The translations under genes and the position numbers were made by a program. A stretch of 64,000 bases of DNA from Acheta domesticus (lineage: Eukaryota; Arthropoda; Insecta; Orthoptera; Gryllidae), in assembly GCA_031308135.1 (NCBI GenBank), contig JAHLJT010000631.1, positions 158,696,921 through 158,760,920 of the forward strand. The letters run 5' to 3'. The stretch's first letter is position 1, and the number at the start of each line of letters is the position of its first letter. The notes under the pieces are model-generated. The model searched no databases and was not told the origin of the DNA. It saw only the letters and a program-made list of their open reading frames with translations. Of this stretch, positions 34,800 through 47,719 are shown in pieces.

Positions 34800-36660
34800 T
34801 TCCTTTGATCAAAATGTTAAAATCATGTTTTCAATAGGAACACACATCCTGAATTGCTCGAGAAAGTCCTCTTATTCGTACAATTTGACGCTCGGGGTAT
34901 TCTAGCAGAATAATTTAGAAACATACCATCTACACGGCAATACAATCGCAAACTTTCTACCAGGTACTTCCAACAATGGCTCTACACGCACGATTGCTGC
35001 GAAAATAAGCATGTGACATGCAGCAAAATTAATTTTAGCATTGAGAATTGAATGTCCTGGAAAGTTATTCCTTTTATAACTCGTCTCTCAATTTTTATTT
35101 TGATATTAGTATAAAATAGTGAATGGAATTTTGTTTTCTGTAATATTAACTATTGTTGTAGATATCATAAACTTTTCACATTATTTTTTGCTTTTTATCA
35201 ATCGATTTTACATTTTTAGTCCACATTTTACTTTTGGTTGATTTATCTTTTTTCTATTTCATTCCCGTTCCTCTTTAATTCATATTCTGGTTTCCATACT
35301 GCCGCGGCAAAAACCGTGTCTATAACCGGCAAATGTTAATTAGAGCAACGAACATAAATTTTTCACGCTCCATTTAGCTGCGCTGAAACCGTGTCAACTA
35401 CCTACCTTCGCACCGAAAAAGACCGCCATAATAGCGCAATTTGTATGCCAGTCCTCGGTACTTGGGCGGGCCTCGATAAAATACCGTGAGACCCAGGCAA
35501 ATGATGGTATCGACTTGACGTGCTCATGTGCCTTATCAGGTTTAAGCAACGAAGAACTTGCGAATGCTCTCCATACATCACAGGCCGTATAATCTGACTG
35601 TTGACCTCCGTGAAACTTGGTGAAGGCAAATGTAGTACAATGCTAGGCCATCTTCTATGAACCATAAATGGAAAGGAGTTCATAATTTCTTGAGAGAACC
35701 TTCAGCGTTTTTATTCTCTCTACACGCCAATTTTTATAATTTCGCAATTACTTTGTACTGTTCTCTCTTTATTTTCCATCAATCAATATTACACCATTAT
35801 TTAAATGTAAAACAAATGAGTAAATTAGTTACTTTTAGTTGAAATGTCCCATGAGAGATACAATAATGTCATCTGTGGTAAAACACACTTTCAGTACCCT
35901 GCATTCAATGAAACCTCATTTTCATAATTCATATAAAAACTAAAATTCGTTTCTTATATAAACATAAAGAAAGATTTTCAGTTGTTGTGTCTGTCATTGA
36001 AATTTTATAATATTTTCTCACACACGTGAAATGTTATTTTCTCTTGTGTATTTGATATTCTTTTTTCAATATTTTCAATTTTTATATGAATCATTGTTCA
36101 AATTACAAACATGTATATAAATTTGACATCATAAAATTCAATCGTATTTTGATTACTTTTATGACCTTTATAACTTTGTTACTTACGTTGGCAAAATGTT
36201 TTGCGGAGAAGAAAAATTATGATTTATCAGAAAAAACTCGGTGTCTTCATTATCCAGCTGTATCTACTAAATATTTCGTCCCCGTAAACAACAATAATCT
36301 CGCTCCTGACATCCCTTTTCGGATCACTGTCACCTCACCAGTCCTTTTCGGTATTCGATCTTTGCAGCTCAACCTGATCCAGTCAATACGTCTTTGTCTG
36401 AGTTAGTATCTCTAATCTGCCTGTCATCATTGTACGGTACGTGTACATTTTCTGCTCTTTGATTCTACACTCTCTAATTTCTTGCGTGGAGACTGCCTCA
36501 CTATCTTCCTTATCTTCGTTTTTTATCTTCCTTTCAGAACAGTACAAAAAAGCACTCCCCTCACATGAACCCGCAGTTACTGATTCCTACTCCTCCTCAT
36601 TTTCCATCTCCGTCCCAAACAGTATCCGCAGTCATTATCACAAGGCTGTTTCCATCACCA
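34800..36660. other. AT-rich intergenic DNA, nothing recognised
   Basis: The frames at 35402-35683 (minus) and 36086-36406 (plus) have no domain I can name. Confidence 0.4.
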
Positions 36661-36679
36661 ACGCCTGAAGCGTCATAAC

Positions 36680-37270
36680 CCGTCTTCCGCCAAAGCTGAA
36701 CCCGAGGTCGACCCCCACGCCACCAACCCCCCCCCCTTATTCTCATCGTCGCCGCATCTCCCATCGCGTTGCCCTCCGCTGCCTTCCTGCCTGTGCGCGG
36801 AGGTGCCGCGACGACTCAGATAAAGCTCGCCAGTTTTGTCGCGATTTTGCGAGGTAACGAAGCTGTCTCGCCGCGATAACGAGTGCGGAAGGCCACAGGC
36901 GCGAGGCGCCCTCGGGACACCGCGGGAGGGGCGGGGCCACGAGCGAGCGGAGCAGGGAGGGGAGCAGCCAAGAAGTACAGGGAGAGGTCGGGCGGGTGTG
37001 AGAAGTAGTGCGGAGCTGGGCTTGGAGGGTTGGTGCACGGTGTAGCTGGGCAGGGCGGGGATGACGAGGGAGGGCCGGACAGAAATATGGATCGGGACTG
37101 GGTGGGGAGGGGCAAAGCGAGGAGGAACAAGGTGGGGCGGTGCGGAGGAGGCGAGGTGGTCGGGACGAGATGGGATGAGACGGGCAATTATGTGGTGAGA
37201 ACGGTGCAATGGCATAGGAAGGATGGAGCGGCGGCTGCGATGAGGCTTGTAGCAATGGGTGGTGAGGGAC
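36680..37270. other. GC-rich islet, purine-skewed on the plus strand from about 36900
   Basis: Overlapping minus-strand Pro/Ser/His-rich frames and plus-strand Gly/Arg-rich frames coexist, which argues against coding. Confidence 0.55.
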
Positions 37271-37279
37271 TCCACGAAT

Positions 37280-37840
37280 CAAAAAAAAAAATCACCGAGG
37301 TTGCAACAGATTTAAAGAGAAAGGATATCATTATGTTATTTTCTGAGTATTTATTGTGGTTTGGACTCATAAACTCGGATGTATTGCGATTATGGTGAAA
37401 TTATTTTTGACTTATACTGCTTGTAGCGGATTCAATTTGTTACAACAAATTCTCCATTTAGAGTGTTATCTACAATGTATAAAAAATCAGAAGGAACCAG
37501 TGAAAATGTATAGATGAATCCATTGAAAATCATTCCTGGCTAACAATGAAGCCAAACTAGAAAAATAACTATTGATAAAACGTTTACTCGATCGGTACAT
37601 ATAAATTAAATAAAAATCAGATTTCTATCTTTTGAAAAGAATATTTTTTTCTTAATTATCACTTTTTTCTGAGTTAGAGTTGTTTATTCCATTTTAGAAT
37701 TTCCTTCTGCACTACAACTTTTATCACTACGGTCTCATTAGATTTCGTTATATCTTACATGATTACAGCATTTCCCCTTGACTCCTGTCTGTATGACTAA
37801 CCATCGTTTTCTCTCTGCGTTTCTCCTTTTCTTTCACCGA
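37280..37840. other. AT-rich intergenic DNA, nothing recognised
   Basis: No feature supported. Confidence 0.4.
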
Positions 37841-37849
37841 ACCTTTCCT

Positions 37850-38300
37850 CCTCGCTCACGTGGTCCTCATCCTCTTGCCTTTCTCCACGGTCTCCCCGCC
37901 TTTCCCCTCCTCCACCCGTACCGCGCAGGGACCCGTCGCTATTTGTATCGAATTCCACAATTCCGGGATGTAAATATGCAGCGTAGCGTCTCTCTGTTAT
38001 TCAAATGAGGCTGGGGCTCCGACGAGCTTTGGAAATTGCGGGCTTTGCAGAGGCGCGGGAATATTTTCACTGGTGACGTAGCATTGTCTTGTTATTCGCC
38101 GGGGATTCAGGTGCCTTTCTCCAAACGCGGCGCCGCAGCTCTTCATATTTATCACGTCAGACGCGCGGAGCGGCGCTCTCGCTCGCGATTTAATTGCGCA
38201 TGCGCGCCGCGGCGCCTGGGGAGCTGCACGCGGTTGACGGCTCGCGGCGGCGGCGGAGAAGCGCGACGCGCGGGAGAGCGTTTGTTGAGGTGGTCATGTT
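37850..38300. other. GC-rich CpG islet
   Basis: Densest at 38100-38285, with GGC/GCG runs. No linked gene start. Confidence 0.5.
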
Positions 38301-38639
38301 TGCTGAAGAGAAACTTCACTCACACTTCATAATTGTACAAGGTTTTCTATTGCATAATACGTATTACGTTATAACGTAAGTAATGACTTTTGAGACGGGT
38401 TTTATTATTTAAACTTGCTTATCCAATGATCTTTATAAAATATGATATGTACACATTTTTTTGACCGTCGTAGATGAACTGTGAATAAACAATTCGTGTA
38501 CAGTTTGCAACATTTTAGTAACAATAAAATTAATAAAAATTGTTCATGGGGTAAGAAAATTGTTTTTAGTATACCAACATTATTAACATCTCTTATGGCA
38601 CCGGAAATCACACAGGACGTGGAAGATTATGAACATAGT

Positions 38640-38745
38640 TCAATAATATTTATGTATTAAGGTATGTTATGTATTAATGTATTTATGTATGTATTGCATG
38701 TATGTTTATGTATTAATGTATTTATGTATTAAGGTATGTACTAAG
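38640..38745. repeat. degenerate ATGTATTAA/TATTTATGTAT tandem repeat
   Basis: ATGTATTAAGGTATGT, ATGTATTAATGTATTT and variants repeat over about 100 bp directly next to the hairpin at 38749. Confidence 0.85.
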
Positions 38746-38748
38746 TAC

Positions 38749-38829
38749 ATGTTTTTGCCCCAAGGGTGACTTCCAACCCCTCGGACCAGAGGCCCTCGGG
38801 ATTGGATGTCGCATTCGGGGCAAAAACAT
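38749..38829. repeat. 81-nt hairpin sequence with 13-bp perfect terminal arms
   Basis: ATGTTTTTGCCCC (38749-38761) is perfectly inverted at 38817-38829. A second inner stem (CCAACCC with GGGATTGG) lies inside. GC-rich in an AT-rich setting, so it looks inserted. Confidence 0.8.
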
Positions 38830-38839
38830 CTAGTAACGC

Positions 38840-41800
38840 CCGTGGAGAATACAAAATTTCATGGTTTACTAGTTCGTTGCCGAATAAAACGAGAATTCAA
38901 AACGTTTTATAATATTTCTTGCGTCTAAAGTGAAACGAGGCATTATAATAGTCATTTATCAATACGTCAGATAAACAAAACAGAATGTATATCTAATTAC
39001 TATTGCATAATCGTTATAGGATTGATTTGTTCGTGCAAAATGAAAGAATATTGTCAAGTTCATGCGGAAATTCTCGCAAAAGCTAACAAAACTACGGTTA
39101 CTATTAAAATCTCGAGAAATATATGAAACTGTTTATGGTGTATTTGAAAGCTATCAGTGTGAATAACAGTGTAAATTGAGCTGATGAGACGGTACTTTGA
39201 GGTTATTAGCTTCTATTGCCAAAAGGTATTTAGAATATGTCATAACATCAAAAAATTACATTTCGAGGATGTTAGACGATGTGCCTTGTATATCTCGAGT
39301 ACTGGTACTCAAGAATATAATTGTCTCAAAAAGGTGACACGTAACAGTGAAATGTGAGTGACTAATGGCAATTATAAATTCACGGGAACATTTCCAAAAT
39401 TGTAATTTTCTTATCAATTAAGCAAAATAAAGTTTAAAACGGCTTTTTTACTTATTTGAGCATTATGCCATTTATTTATTGTTGCTTGCATCTTATCTTT
39501 AAAAAATCGAATTCATAAAAATGTTGTATGTGTTATGTTTGTATTACAGCATAAAGAATCAGAAAGTACTATACATATAATAACTTTTTTCAAATTTACT
39601 TCTAAGTTGTATCTTCCATCTAGCATACCTGAACTAGTGAATTATTTTTTATTCGTTTGTTATTACTATTTATTAGTAGTTGTTATCCCGATATACAACC
39701 TAAATTTCAAACAATGACCATTAAATTTTCAGTTCTACTACGTACAGTGAGCTCGAAACAATCCTCAATATTCACACAAAATATGTTAATGCGTCGTGCG
39801 GAAGATAAAGCGTTGAATTTCATGTTAATTCTGCGCCTGTAATCCATAAAAGCTTTCCCGTCATTACGTTTTAATGGCGAGAAGAGATAACAATTCGAGT
39901 GTGGCGTTGAGTTGCACGCACAGAATTGTGCCTAAGAGAGAAAATGTCGTGCCACTACTTTCAAACTTACCGATTTCCGGCAGCCTCCCCTTTCTGCTTC
40001 AACTTGTCCTGGGCCAAACTTCGTAATTTGGGGCACGTTGTTGCCTCATATTGAAACTCCAAGTATCGACAAACGTAGCCCGTTTGTGCTGTGTCCACAT
40101 GCCTGTTAGCTGTTGAAGTTTTCCCAAAACTTTCATATTTCATAATTTGCTATGCTTGAGTTCAAAGGTTTGCTATTTCTCGTGCTTCAGCAATACCAAT
40201 ACAAATACAAATCTTTAGAAACCACTATGTTTGCGATTTGTAGGGAACTAACGGTTTACTTATTAATTAATAATTTACTGGTACAAGAATGTATCAAATG
40301 GGCTCTCTTACGAATCAATAAAGCAGGTTTCAGAGATAATATTATTTTCTTACATTTTGCAATATTATTTTACCGCAGATACTTTTATACATTGATTAGC
40401 TGTGACATCATATGATGCCATTACGAAAAATCATTTTTCTAACACAATTTACTCTGAGTATTGTTGCGAGTTCCTGTTGAAGAAAGATTGGCTTAAAATA
40501 TTATTACAATCAAATTAGTGAGTGTGGAATGGAAAACACTTAAATCGCGCCAAAAAATATACTTTTGCACGAGTTATCAAAGATATAAATACAATTGGTT
40601 TCAAAATTTCGTGAAATAAATTTTGAAAATGTTCATATTTTTTGACAATAGTATTACGGCAAACTGTAGTTACTGTTCAATGGCGATATAACGCACCTTC
40701 AGAAAATACATATTTATCATAGCATGCGTGGCGTCGGGTGGATAACACAAAGAGAAAACACGAACCAGTAGCAGATATCATCTCGCCCTTGTGGCCTCGC
40801 GTGGGGTGGCGTCGCAGTGGCGATTGGACCATCACCCGCCGCAGGGCGAATAAGCGACACGCCAAGTCGCCTCTCGTTGCCTCCCGCTCGCGGCGCGCTG
40901 CAGCGGGCCGCGGAGCAAAAGAACACGAATACTGCGGTAGTGGCGTGTGTAGCTGATAGAGTGTATTGATACGAGGTCGCGTTTTTGTGAATAGATGCAT
41001 TGGCCCAGGCTACTCGCCAGCGATTCTGGTGTTGAGGTTATCTGTGGCTCTATTCTTGAAGGCCTTTCATTTACAACATCAGACAAGTAAATAAACTAAC
41101 GCACACTACTCCAGTTTGCATAGAAACCAATAACGGTACACTACGTATAACGTTATAAATATGTATTACTATTCAGAATTTTATTTGTTCTTCAAGATAG
41201 ACATGTTTGTATTTTGAACACCGATGGGAAAGAATTGGTTACAACTTACAGCACACTCACTATCACCCATAAATGTTTAAGTATAATTACAATATTCTCA
41301 AATCATTTCCCATTTTCCCCCTTCAGTTATTTTGGAAACACGAATGAAAGAAGTTTATTTTTATTCCAAAAATTAGTTTATCCTAGTAATAGTTGTATTC
41401 GATAGTTTTTTTTAACTTTCAACTAGATTTTTTTTAATTCCAAAGAAGAAAACAAAAATATTTCCGTCACAATAGTTTCTTTCAAATGTCTATATTTATT
41501 TTGAATGTGAATATCATATCACAAGAATTTAATATTAGAACACAATTAGTAAACAACGAGTAATGTTGAAGTTGTTGGACATTTTTCATCATAATATTGC
41601 TCATATTCCCAAAATTGGCATGACGCTCGTCAACACAAATACTAGTAGTTCTCCTTAATCACTATCAATATTTTAAGTTTTTATACTGACAGAGAGCTGT
41701 CACGGAAAACAAAGAAAAATAATCATAACTATATCATCGGCAAAATATTACCCAAAATTTCGAAAATTATGGCGTGTTTACTTTTCCTTACTTCACCTTA

Positions 41801-41990
41801 CCAACGAAATTACGCTAATAGTCGATTTTCACGATGGATTTTATCACGCATGTACATTACTTTAATGTGTGCGTGTTTGAATACAACAAATAGGAATGTC
41901 AAGTCATGTGTAATTACAAGGATTGCTTATAATGGTTTCGTCGCAATTCAACATACTGAAAAACTGAATCAATGTTTTCAATCCTGAGAG
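38840..41990. other. AT-rich intergenic DNA with one small GC-rich patch (40780-40930)
   Basis: No coding domain or RNA signal. This is the upstream region of the receptor gene. Confidence 0.4.
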
Positions 41991-41994
41991 GAAG

Positions 41995-42040
41995 TATATA
42001 TGCGTTGTATTCGTTGCCTCAGAATACACGTTGCTTCAGT
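41995..42040 (+). promoter_or_regulatory. possible core promoter of the receptor gene
   Basis: A TATATA-type element (41995-42001) is followed by an arthropod initiator-like TCAGT (42036-42040), 150-200 bp before the ATG. Spacing is somewhat longer than usual, so this is only a candidate. Confidence 0.2.
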
Positions 42041-42191
42041 TGTGATGGTTTCGGTGGCAACATTACGAGAATAAGAAATGTGCCTTTTGAAGTCTTACAT
42101 GACGAATGTCGATATTTGTTCTTTAATGAGAATATCATGAGAGTTAATGAAATCTTCAATGATACGTAAATTTTTCATCTAAGATCTAGTG

Positions 42192-44036
42192 ATGGTTCTC
42201 TTGTTATTATTTCTAATATTTTGGACAATTAATATCAGTATCGCGAAAAATGTGCTTACAGGCGTCCTCCGGTATCAAGTGGAAGAAATAACACAAGCTA
42301 CTGTGGATAACTTGACGAAGTTAATAATGGAGTTGCGAATTCGGGAAATACTCCTTTACAATTTTTATTTGGACTTAAATATGTCACTAATTTTGCTGAC
42401 TAAATCATTCCATAGCATTGCAACAGCCTCCATTACAGTTTTGGATTTCATTAGATTTTCTGCCACTGACGTTTCTCAAATTCACATCGTGGTCATTCGT
42501 GATTGCTATGAAATTGATAACTTACAACATATTCTTGAATTACTACCAGATCACCAGATAATAATTGGATTAATATATCCTCGAGCTCAAAAATGTTCTA
42601 GTAAATTGTGCTTGAAAAATACTGTCAAAACTGTGTGTGCTCAAGTTAACAATTGTAACCAAATTATACGTCCTTGTGCAACAAACATAAGAAATTGGCG
42701 GAAAAAAGAAAAAATAGAATGTAAGATACATATTTTGGGTAGTAAATTTGTCACGATTAATGGTAGTTCAAATGTATCGAAAATAGAAGCAATAGTGATC
42801 CAGAAAAAAACGCAGTCTGAAAAATTTAGTCATGCAACTGCAGTAACACCTATAACATTCTTCTGGACTAAGAAAGACACGACGAACATTTTTGATGGAA
42901 GGTCTTATTTAATTACTGACACGTTTGAGAAGTATACGGGCAATGTATTTCCAAATTTGGTTGCGAATAAACAAGCTAATCTAAATACCATATTTGATAT
43001 GGTTGCGAATGGATCAGTGGACTTTTCTTTCGACGAATTTTACTTAACAGAAGGAAGACATAAAATTGTTAACTTCGTTACTCCCATTCTGCAGGCTCCT
43101 CTGTGCATTGCCACATGCAAAGCTCCAAATATCCCTTTCGGCCTCGTGCTGCTTCAACCTTTCAATTTACAGGTTTGGGGTGGCATCTTGGGGTCACTGC
43201 TCATTGCTACATGTGTGTGGCTTTGTCTGTGTCATTATTCGTCGGACGGGCACTGCATCGCTGTTCAATTTAATGGACGCATCTGGCACGTCATTGGATG
43301 CTCTCTATTCGACATCTATGCCCTTGCATTGTGCGGCAAGCGCAGTTGCCGAGCACGTACTGCTGCTCAATATACAGTTGTGGCAGCCATTCTTCTCTTT
43401 ATGCTGGTACTGTGCAACGCCTACACTGGTTTGCTCCTTGGATTCTTAGCAGCAGCACCGCGCTATCCAGATCCGGAAACCCTGGTAGAAGCTGAACGCA
43501 TTTTGCGACGGATCTACCTTTATGGTGACTTTCGTGTGCTCAGTGATAGTAATAGTGAAATTTTAAGAAAATTAGGTACGAAATTATACCTGGAGACGCA
43601 TCTTGAATGGAATAACCGTCTTTTACGACAAACAACCAAACATGACGAAGGATTCCTAATGCAGCATCTCGTATATCAAATGATTTCTCGTTACAAGAAA
43701 CAAACAATTAACGGGAAGCAAGTTCTTCAGGAAGTTTCTGAGTGTGTTTTTACTCCTGGATACTGCGGGTTCATTGTGCGCAAGAAGTTGCCCTTGTTCG
43801 AAGCGCTGAACTTGTATGTGATACACGTGTTGCAAGCAGGACTGTACGACCATTGGGTGCTTGCTCAGCTCCACTACATGACAGTGCACGGGCTGCTGGT
43901 GCCTGAGGGAGAGTTCCGCGAGCCACAACCTCTGGGCTTGGCGCAGATGGAAGGACTGTTCTTGCTGTTGGCTTTGTCGCTGGGAGCAGCAGCAACTGCC
44001 TTTATAGCTGAACTTCTTTTGGTCCGCTGCCGATGA
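42192..44036 (+). CDS. ionotropic receptor (IR family), divergent, single exon
   Basis: 614 residues from the first ATG at 42192; a longer reading from GTG at 42189 is not a eukaryotic start. Residues 1-18 form a hydrophobic signal peptide (MVLLLLFLIFW). The long glutamate-receptor amino-terminal domain is absent, as in IRs, and a variable 200-residue region precedes lobe S1. S1 ends with FYLTEGRHKIVNFVTPI (about 283-299). Its Arg 289 aligns with the agonist-carboxylate Arg of glutamate receptors. Membrane helices lie at about 327-349 (VWGGILGSLLIATCVW), 394-419 (ending YTGLLLGFLA) and 584-610 (MEGLFLLLALSLGAAATAF), with a pore-loop segment at 362-380. S2 (about 425-580) has the family's LFEALN...LQAGLYDHW pattern. 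IRs are ligand-gated cation channels in dendrites of chemosensory neurons, usually with a co-receptor. Ligand and subfamily cannot be read from sequence. It is intact and intronless, as many insect divergent IRs are. Confidence 0.95.
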   Translation: MVLLLLFLIFWTINISIAKNVLTGVLRYQVEEITQATVDNLTKLIMELRIREILLYNFYLDLNMSLILLTKSFHSIATASITVLDFIRFSATDVSQIHIVVIRDCYEIDNLQHILELLPDHQIIIGLIYPRAQKCSSKLCLKNTVKTVCAQVNNCNQIIRPCATNIRNWRKKEKIECKIHILGSKFVTINGSSNVSKIEAIVIQKKTQSEKFSHATAVTPITFFWTKKDTTNIFDGRSYLITDTFEKYTGNVFPNLVANKQANLNTIFDMVANGSVDFSFDEFYLTEGRHKIVNFVTPILQAPLCIATCKAPNIPFGLVLLQPFNLQVWGGILGSLLIATCVWLCLCHYSSDGHCIAVQFNGRIWHVIGCSLFDIYALALCGKRSCRARTAAQYTVVAAILLFMLVLCNAYTGLLLGFLAAAPRYPDPETLVEAERILRRIYLYGDFRVLSDSNSEILRKLGTKLYLETHLEWNNRLLRQTTKHDEGFLMQHLVYQMISRYKKQTINGKQVLQEVSECVFTPGYCGFIVRKKLPLFEALNLYVIHVLQAGLYDHWVLAQLHYMTVHGLLVPEGEFREPQPLGLAQMEGLFLLLALSLGAAATAFIAELLLVRCR

Positions 44037-44209
44037 GGAAGATGACTTTTTCAGTGCTTTGCTGGGTAACACGCATTCATGCTGAGCAACTAAATATGCG
44101 ATATTGAAGATTAGTCGGTTTATAATTAAGGCGTTGAGCTCTTAAGTTTCACAGATCTTTACGATCAGAAATAGACACAATGAGGCTTGAATATTGCGTA
44201 AATGTTATA

Positions 44210-44215
44210 AATAAA
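44210..44215 (+). terminator. poly(A) signal of the receptor gene
   Basis: AATAAA lies 174 bp after the TGA stop. A second AATAAA is at 44396-44401. The first is the more likely cleavage signal. Confidence 0.6.
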
Positions 44216-44229
44216 ACAATGCCAGAATA

Positions 44230-46930
44230 ACGAAACTGTGATGTAATTTGTCAGATAATGTTTACAGTTGCGTTGCCTTACTTTGAATAATTGTAATGTT
44301 ACAAAAAGGAGCTTAGGCTATTTTTGCGAAGTGTCGAGGTGAATATTTTCTTTGAAAAATGGGGGTGAGCCAAAACATCATTTTGGTTATATATCAATAA
44401 AACCTTTTTGTACAATTTGTTATTTTCGCTGTGAAATTAAACTGTCAATAATACTTAAAATAAGAACTGTCTTAAATTGTACCTTTGCTTATTTTAATCC
44501 TTTGAAAGTAAACACAGTTTATGGATGAGACATTTTCACAATTTAAAAGAAATATAATTTCATAAATGTCTTATGTCTTTAACACTATTAAGGTGACGTA
44601 TAACTCTACCAAGCGAAGTGTAAGATTGAAGAGGGAACGGCGCATCTGAGAACTGACAACGGCGACAGTTGCGTCATGCTTTAGCACTGGGGCGGTACAG
44701 TCTGGTGCATTCATGCTCTATTCCAAAGAAATTAAGTATTTTTGCATAACATAATACATAATGCTAATTGATCAGCCCAATTAGTTTTTTCAGATAATTT
44801 TCCTTAGAAAAATTACTTTAACCACACAGAATGCACTTACTAATTTGATCACTCATTTACCCTTTATTAAAATATATTCATAACGTTGTATTTTACGGGA
44901 ATCTGAAAGTTAAAAAAGTCCTGGATGTTTTTCATTAAATCGAAATGTAATGTTTTCATTGCATGGCATGACTGAAATATGTGATTACTTTTAGGGACTC
45001 AAAATACTTCTGATCTTTATGTGGTTTCGGTGTTTATTAATATAATTATCGAACGTGTCGACATTTTTCCGTGGGTTTAAATGGACTCTCACGGGTATTG
45101 TTGAACCTATAATGGCATTAGAAGAATGCCATGTACTCGTTTTCGTACCTTTTTCTAGAGCAGTGCTTCATTTTTCAGTTGCACTGAGTATACCAATAGC
45201 TCTGTCTCTTTCCGAAGCGCAACAAAGCGCAGTGCTGCCCTTATGTAATACACTCCGCTTGGTCGGGTTATATTATGAGCTATAGAGTTTGGATTGGTTT
45301 TCAGGTTTGTATGTTACCTGTGGTTCTCTGAATGGTAGGCATGGCGAAAAAGAGACTATATCTTTGTGTTTAGCTTCATGCGGATTCCAGGAAGTTAAAT
45401 CATTTATTTCAACTACTTGAGTCCATGTTGATTCACATTTAAGTTTAATCATAATCCATCCCTAGAAGTGAATTGCGAATATCGTTACTTAGAAACAATA
45501 AGGGCCTAAAACGTTTCCGTCTTGATTAGGCTACTGTTGCTGACGAGAACATGCTGATATTTGCATTACAACAAGTAACAACAGTTGTCATCAGTTGGAA
45601 TTTCAATTAGACCAGTGCAGTATACCTAGTCGCGATTTTTGACTTATCCCTTTGTCACAATCTCAAAATATCTCACAATTCAATAAAATAGGTCATTGTT
45701 GTTCTCTTCACCTTTAAAAGAAATAATTTGCACTAGCGCTGCGTTTGAAGAATATGATGACGTCTTTGTGATAAAAAGTAGAGCGTAGCTATTTCAAGGC
45801 TACGAAATGTCTTATACGATTCATTATCAACTCGAAATCTTGAGAAAAATAATTTTTAAGATGACATTTTTCTTTTATTGATGAATAATCTATAAACTTG
45901 TGAGCAATGCGGTAATCAAGCTCTTAACACGAGGTTTGCTTCACCGTCGCTTACTGAGGGATGATTTCGCCTACTTTTAAACAGTGCTTGAATACTTCAT
46001 GATTATGTGCATTAAAATATGTATATCATAATAACGTGTTTTTATATATGTGGATGATTTATATAGTCATAAAAATGATGTTCTCTAACCCTGAAGATGC
46101 TAGGCATTTACAGGTAAAACAAATTTTCCTTAATGAAAATCAATGTGTCTAGCTCCAGCACTGAATAATCAGTTTACGTGTAGCAGTTACGAGATATCAA
46201 GAGTTAAGTAATGCTATTGTGAGTGAAAAATGATTATGTTCAGTGGGGGTTGAAGCTCGTGTGCCTTGGACAATTGAAGTATATAACCAGAAATACTGCA
46301 TTCGAAATGCGTCAAGATTTGAAATTTCCCTATAATTTTTATTTGAAACGACAACGTGAATGAACGAAAATGTGATTTAATTCACTAGGAAAGAAATTTC
46401 ATTAATCTAATAATCATGGAGACAATGTTAGCGTATTCACATTCCCAACAATTGTGCAAATCCCAGATCTAGTTGTGACTGCAATGGTCTACTAAGAGGC
46501 ATCTTTCAAGTAAATTTCACTTTTCCATCCATATTTCTTTTATCTAATTGTTTTATTCCAATTGATAACATGCTGCTCAATTTAATAGGATTTGCTGATA
46601 CCACTAGTTCAGAAATATTTTCAGGGATTTTGAAAAAGTATCATTATAAAAATTATGCCATTTCTATTAAATCATATTATAAAATGTATTTTATTCAAAA
46701 TTGGGCATGGATACGCTCAAACATTACCATTTAATTCAAGAAATTGAATTTAACAGAAAATGTAAACAATAAAATGCACTGTTCCCAAAAGATAAAAACC
46801 CATATCTTCCGCACTTGATTCCATGACGAATTTACATGTGAATACAATGAATGTAAACAAGAAACCAAAAAATCACATTGGAAATATCTTTAAATACTCC
46901 CAATGTCAAGCCATAAGACAAATTATTTTT
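44230..46930. other. AT-rich intergenic DNA, nothing recognised
   Basis: The 76-codon frame at 45055-45285 has no known domain and starts on a non-ATG codon. Confidence 0.4.
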
Positions 46931-46940
46931 TCAGATTGTG

Positions 46941-47136
46941 ATTCAACATTTCGATAACGTTCTTCGCAGGAGACTACGACACATTAAATGGCCTTGTGGA
47001 AGAAACTCGCGTATGAATGCCTGACCGAAAAATATGTTTAAATAATCCAAGGGGATGCGTTTTACTAACGCGTTAATTCAACATTTCGATAACATTTTTC
47101 ATAAGAACCGACATCAAGTTAAAATGGCTTGTAAAT
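46941..47136. repeat. diverged direct duplication, 135-bp period
   Basis: ATTCAACATTTCGATAAC followed by a related 40-bp segment (AAATGGC-TTGT) occurs at 46941-47001 and 47076-47136. Confidence 0.8.
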
Positions 47137-47229
47137 AAACCTCGAGCGAGCGACACAGCCCTTAGTGGATTGTCACTCCTTCAAACGCTTAAATATTCAT
47201 GCACTTCCTGTTTTCACGGGTCCATATTT

Positions 47230-47710
47230 CACCAGCGTCGCGGGCGACGGGTCCCCTTCCTCTTCGTGAGGGCCCCGAGGGCGGGCGCGGCGCGGCGCGC
47301 GCGGGCGGCGCAGCGAGGTGTTCCCCAGGGGCCCGGCGCTGGGCGCAGCTTCTCAGGTTGCCTCTCGCTTGGCGTCGCGGCGCGGGCATTCCGCGGCGGT
47401 GAGGCGTCCGCGCGCTGCTTACTTGAGCAGTGGCTTTGGCCCCTGGCGGCGGCGTCTTCGCCTCCGCGGCTGCCCCCCGGCGGCGCCGCGCAAGACGCCC
47501 AGATCCCTCACGTAGCGTCGCCGCCGCCAAGACGCGCTTGCCCATGCGGGGCACGCGGCCCGGAACAGGTTGGTCGCGGGGGCGGAGGCGGGCGGCAGGC
47601 GCCAGAGAGGCTTAGCGCGCCGGGGGGGAGGGCGTGATGAGGGCCCCCGGCGTCACCCGCCACGGGCCGCGCCCTCTGCGAGTGCGGAGCCCACAGAAAG
47701 AAATTGCGAA
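47230..47710. other. GC-rich CpG islet
   Basis: One of the most CpG-dense blocks in the window. Frames in every phase up to 155 codons are Ala/Arg/Pro/Gly-rich. No exon supported. Confidence 0.6.
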
Positions 47711-47719
47711 TTCAACTGG

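Noticed and set aside
42189..42191. GTG as start of the receptor frame
   Set aside because: Eukaryotic nuclear genes start at ATG; the next codon (42192) is ATG and begins the signal peptide.
43656..44072. Minus-strand 138-codon frame opposite the receptor gene
   Set aside because: Shadow of the receptor coding sequence.
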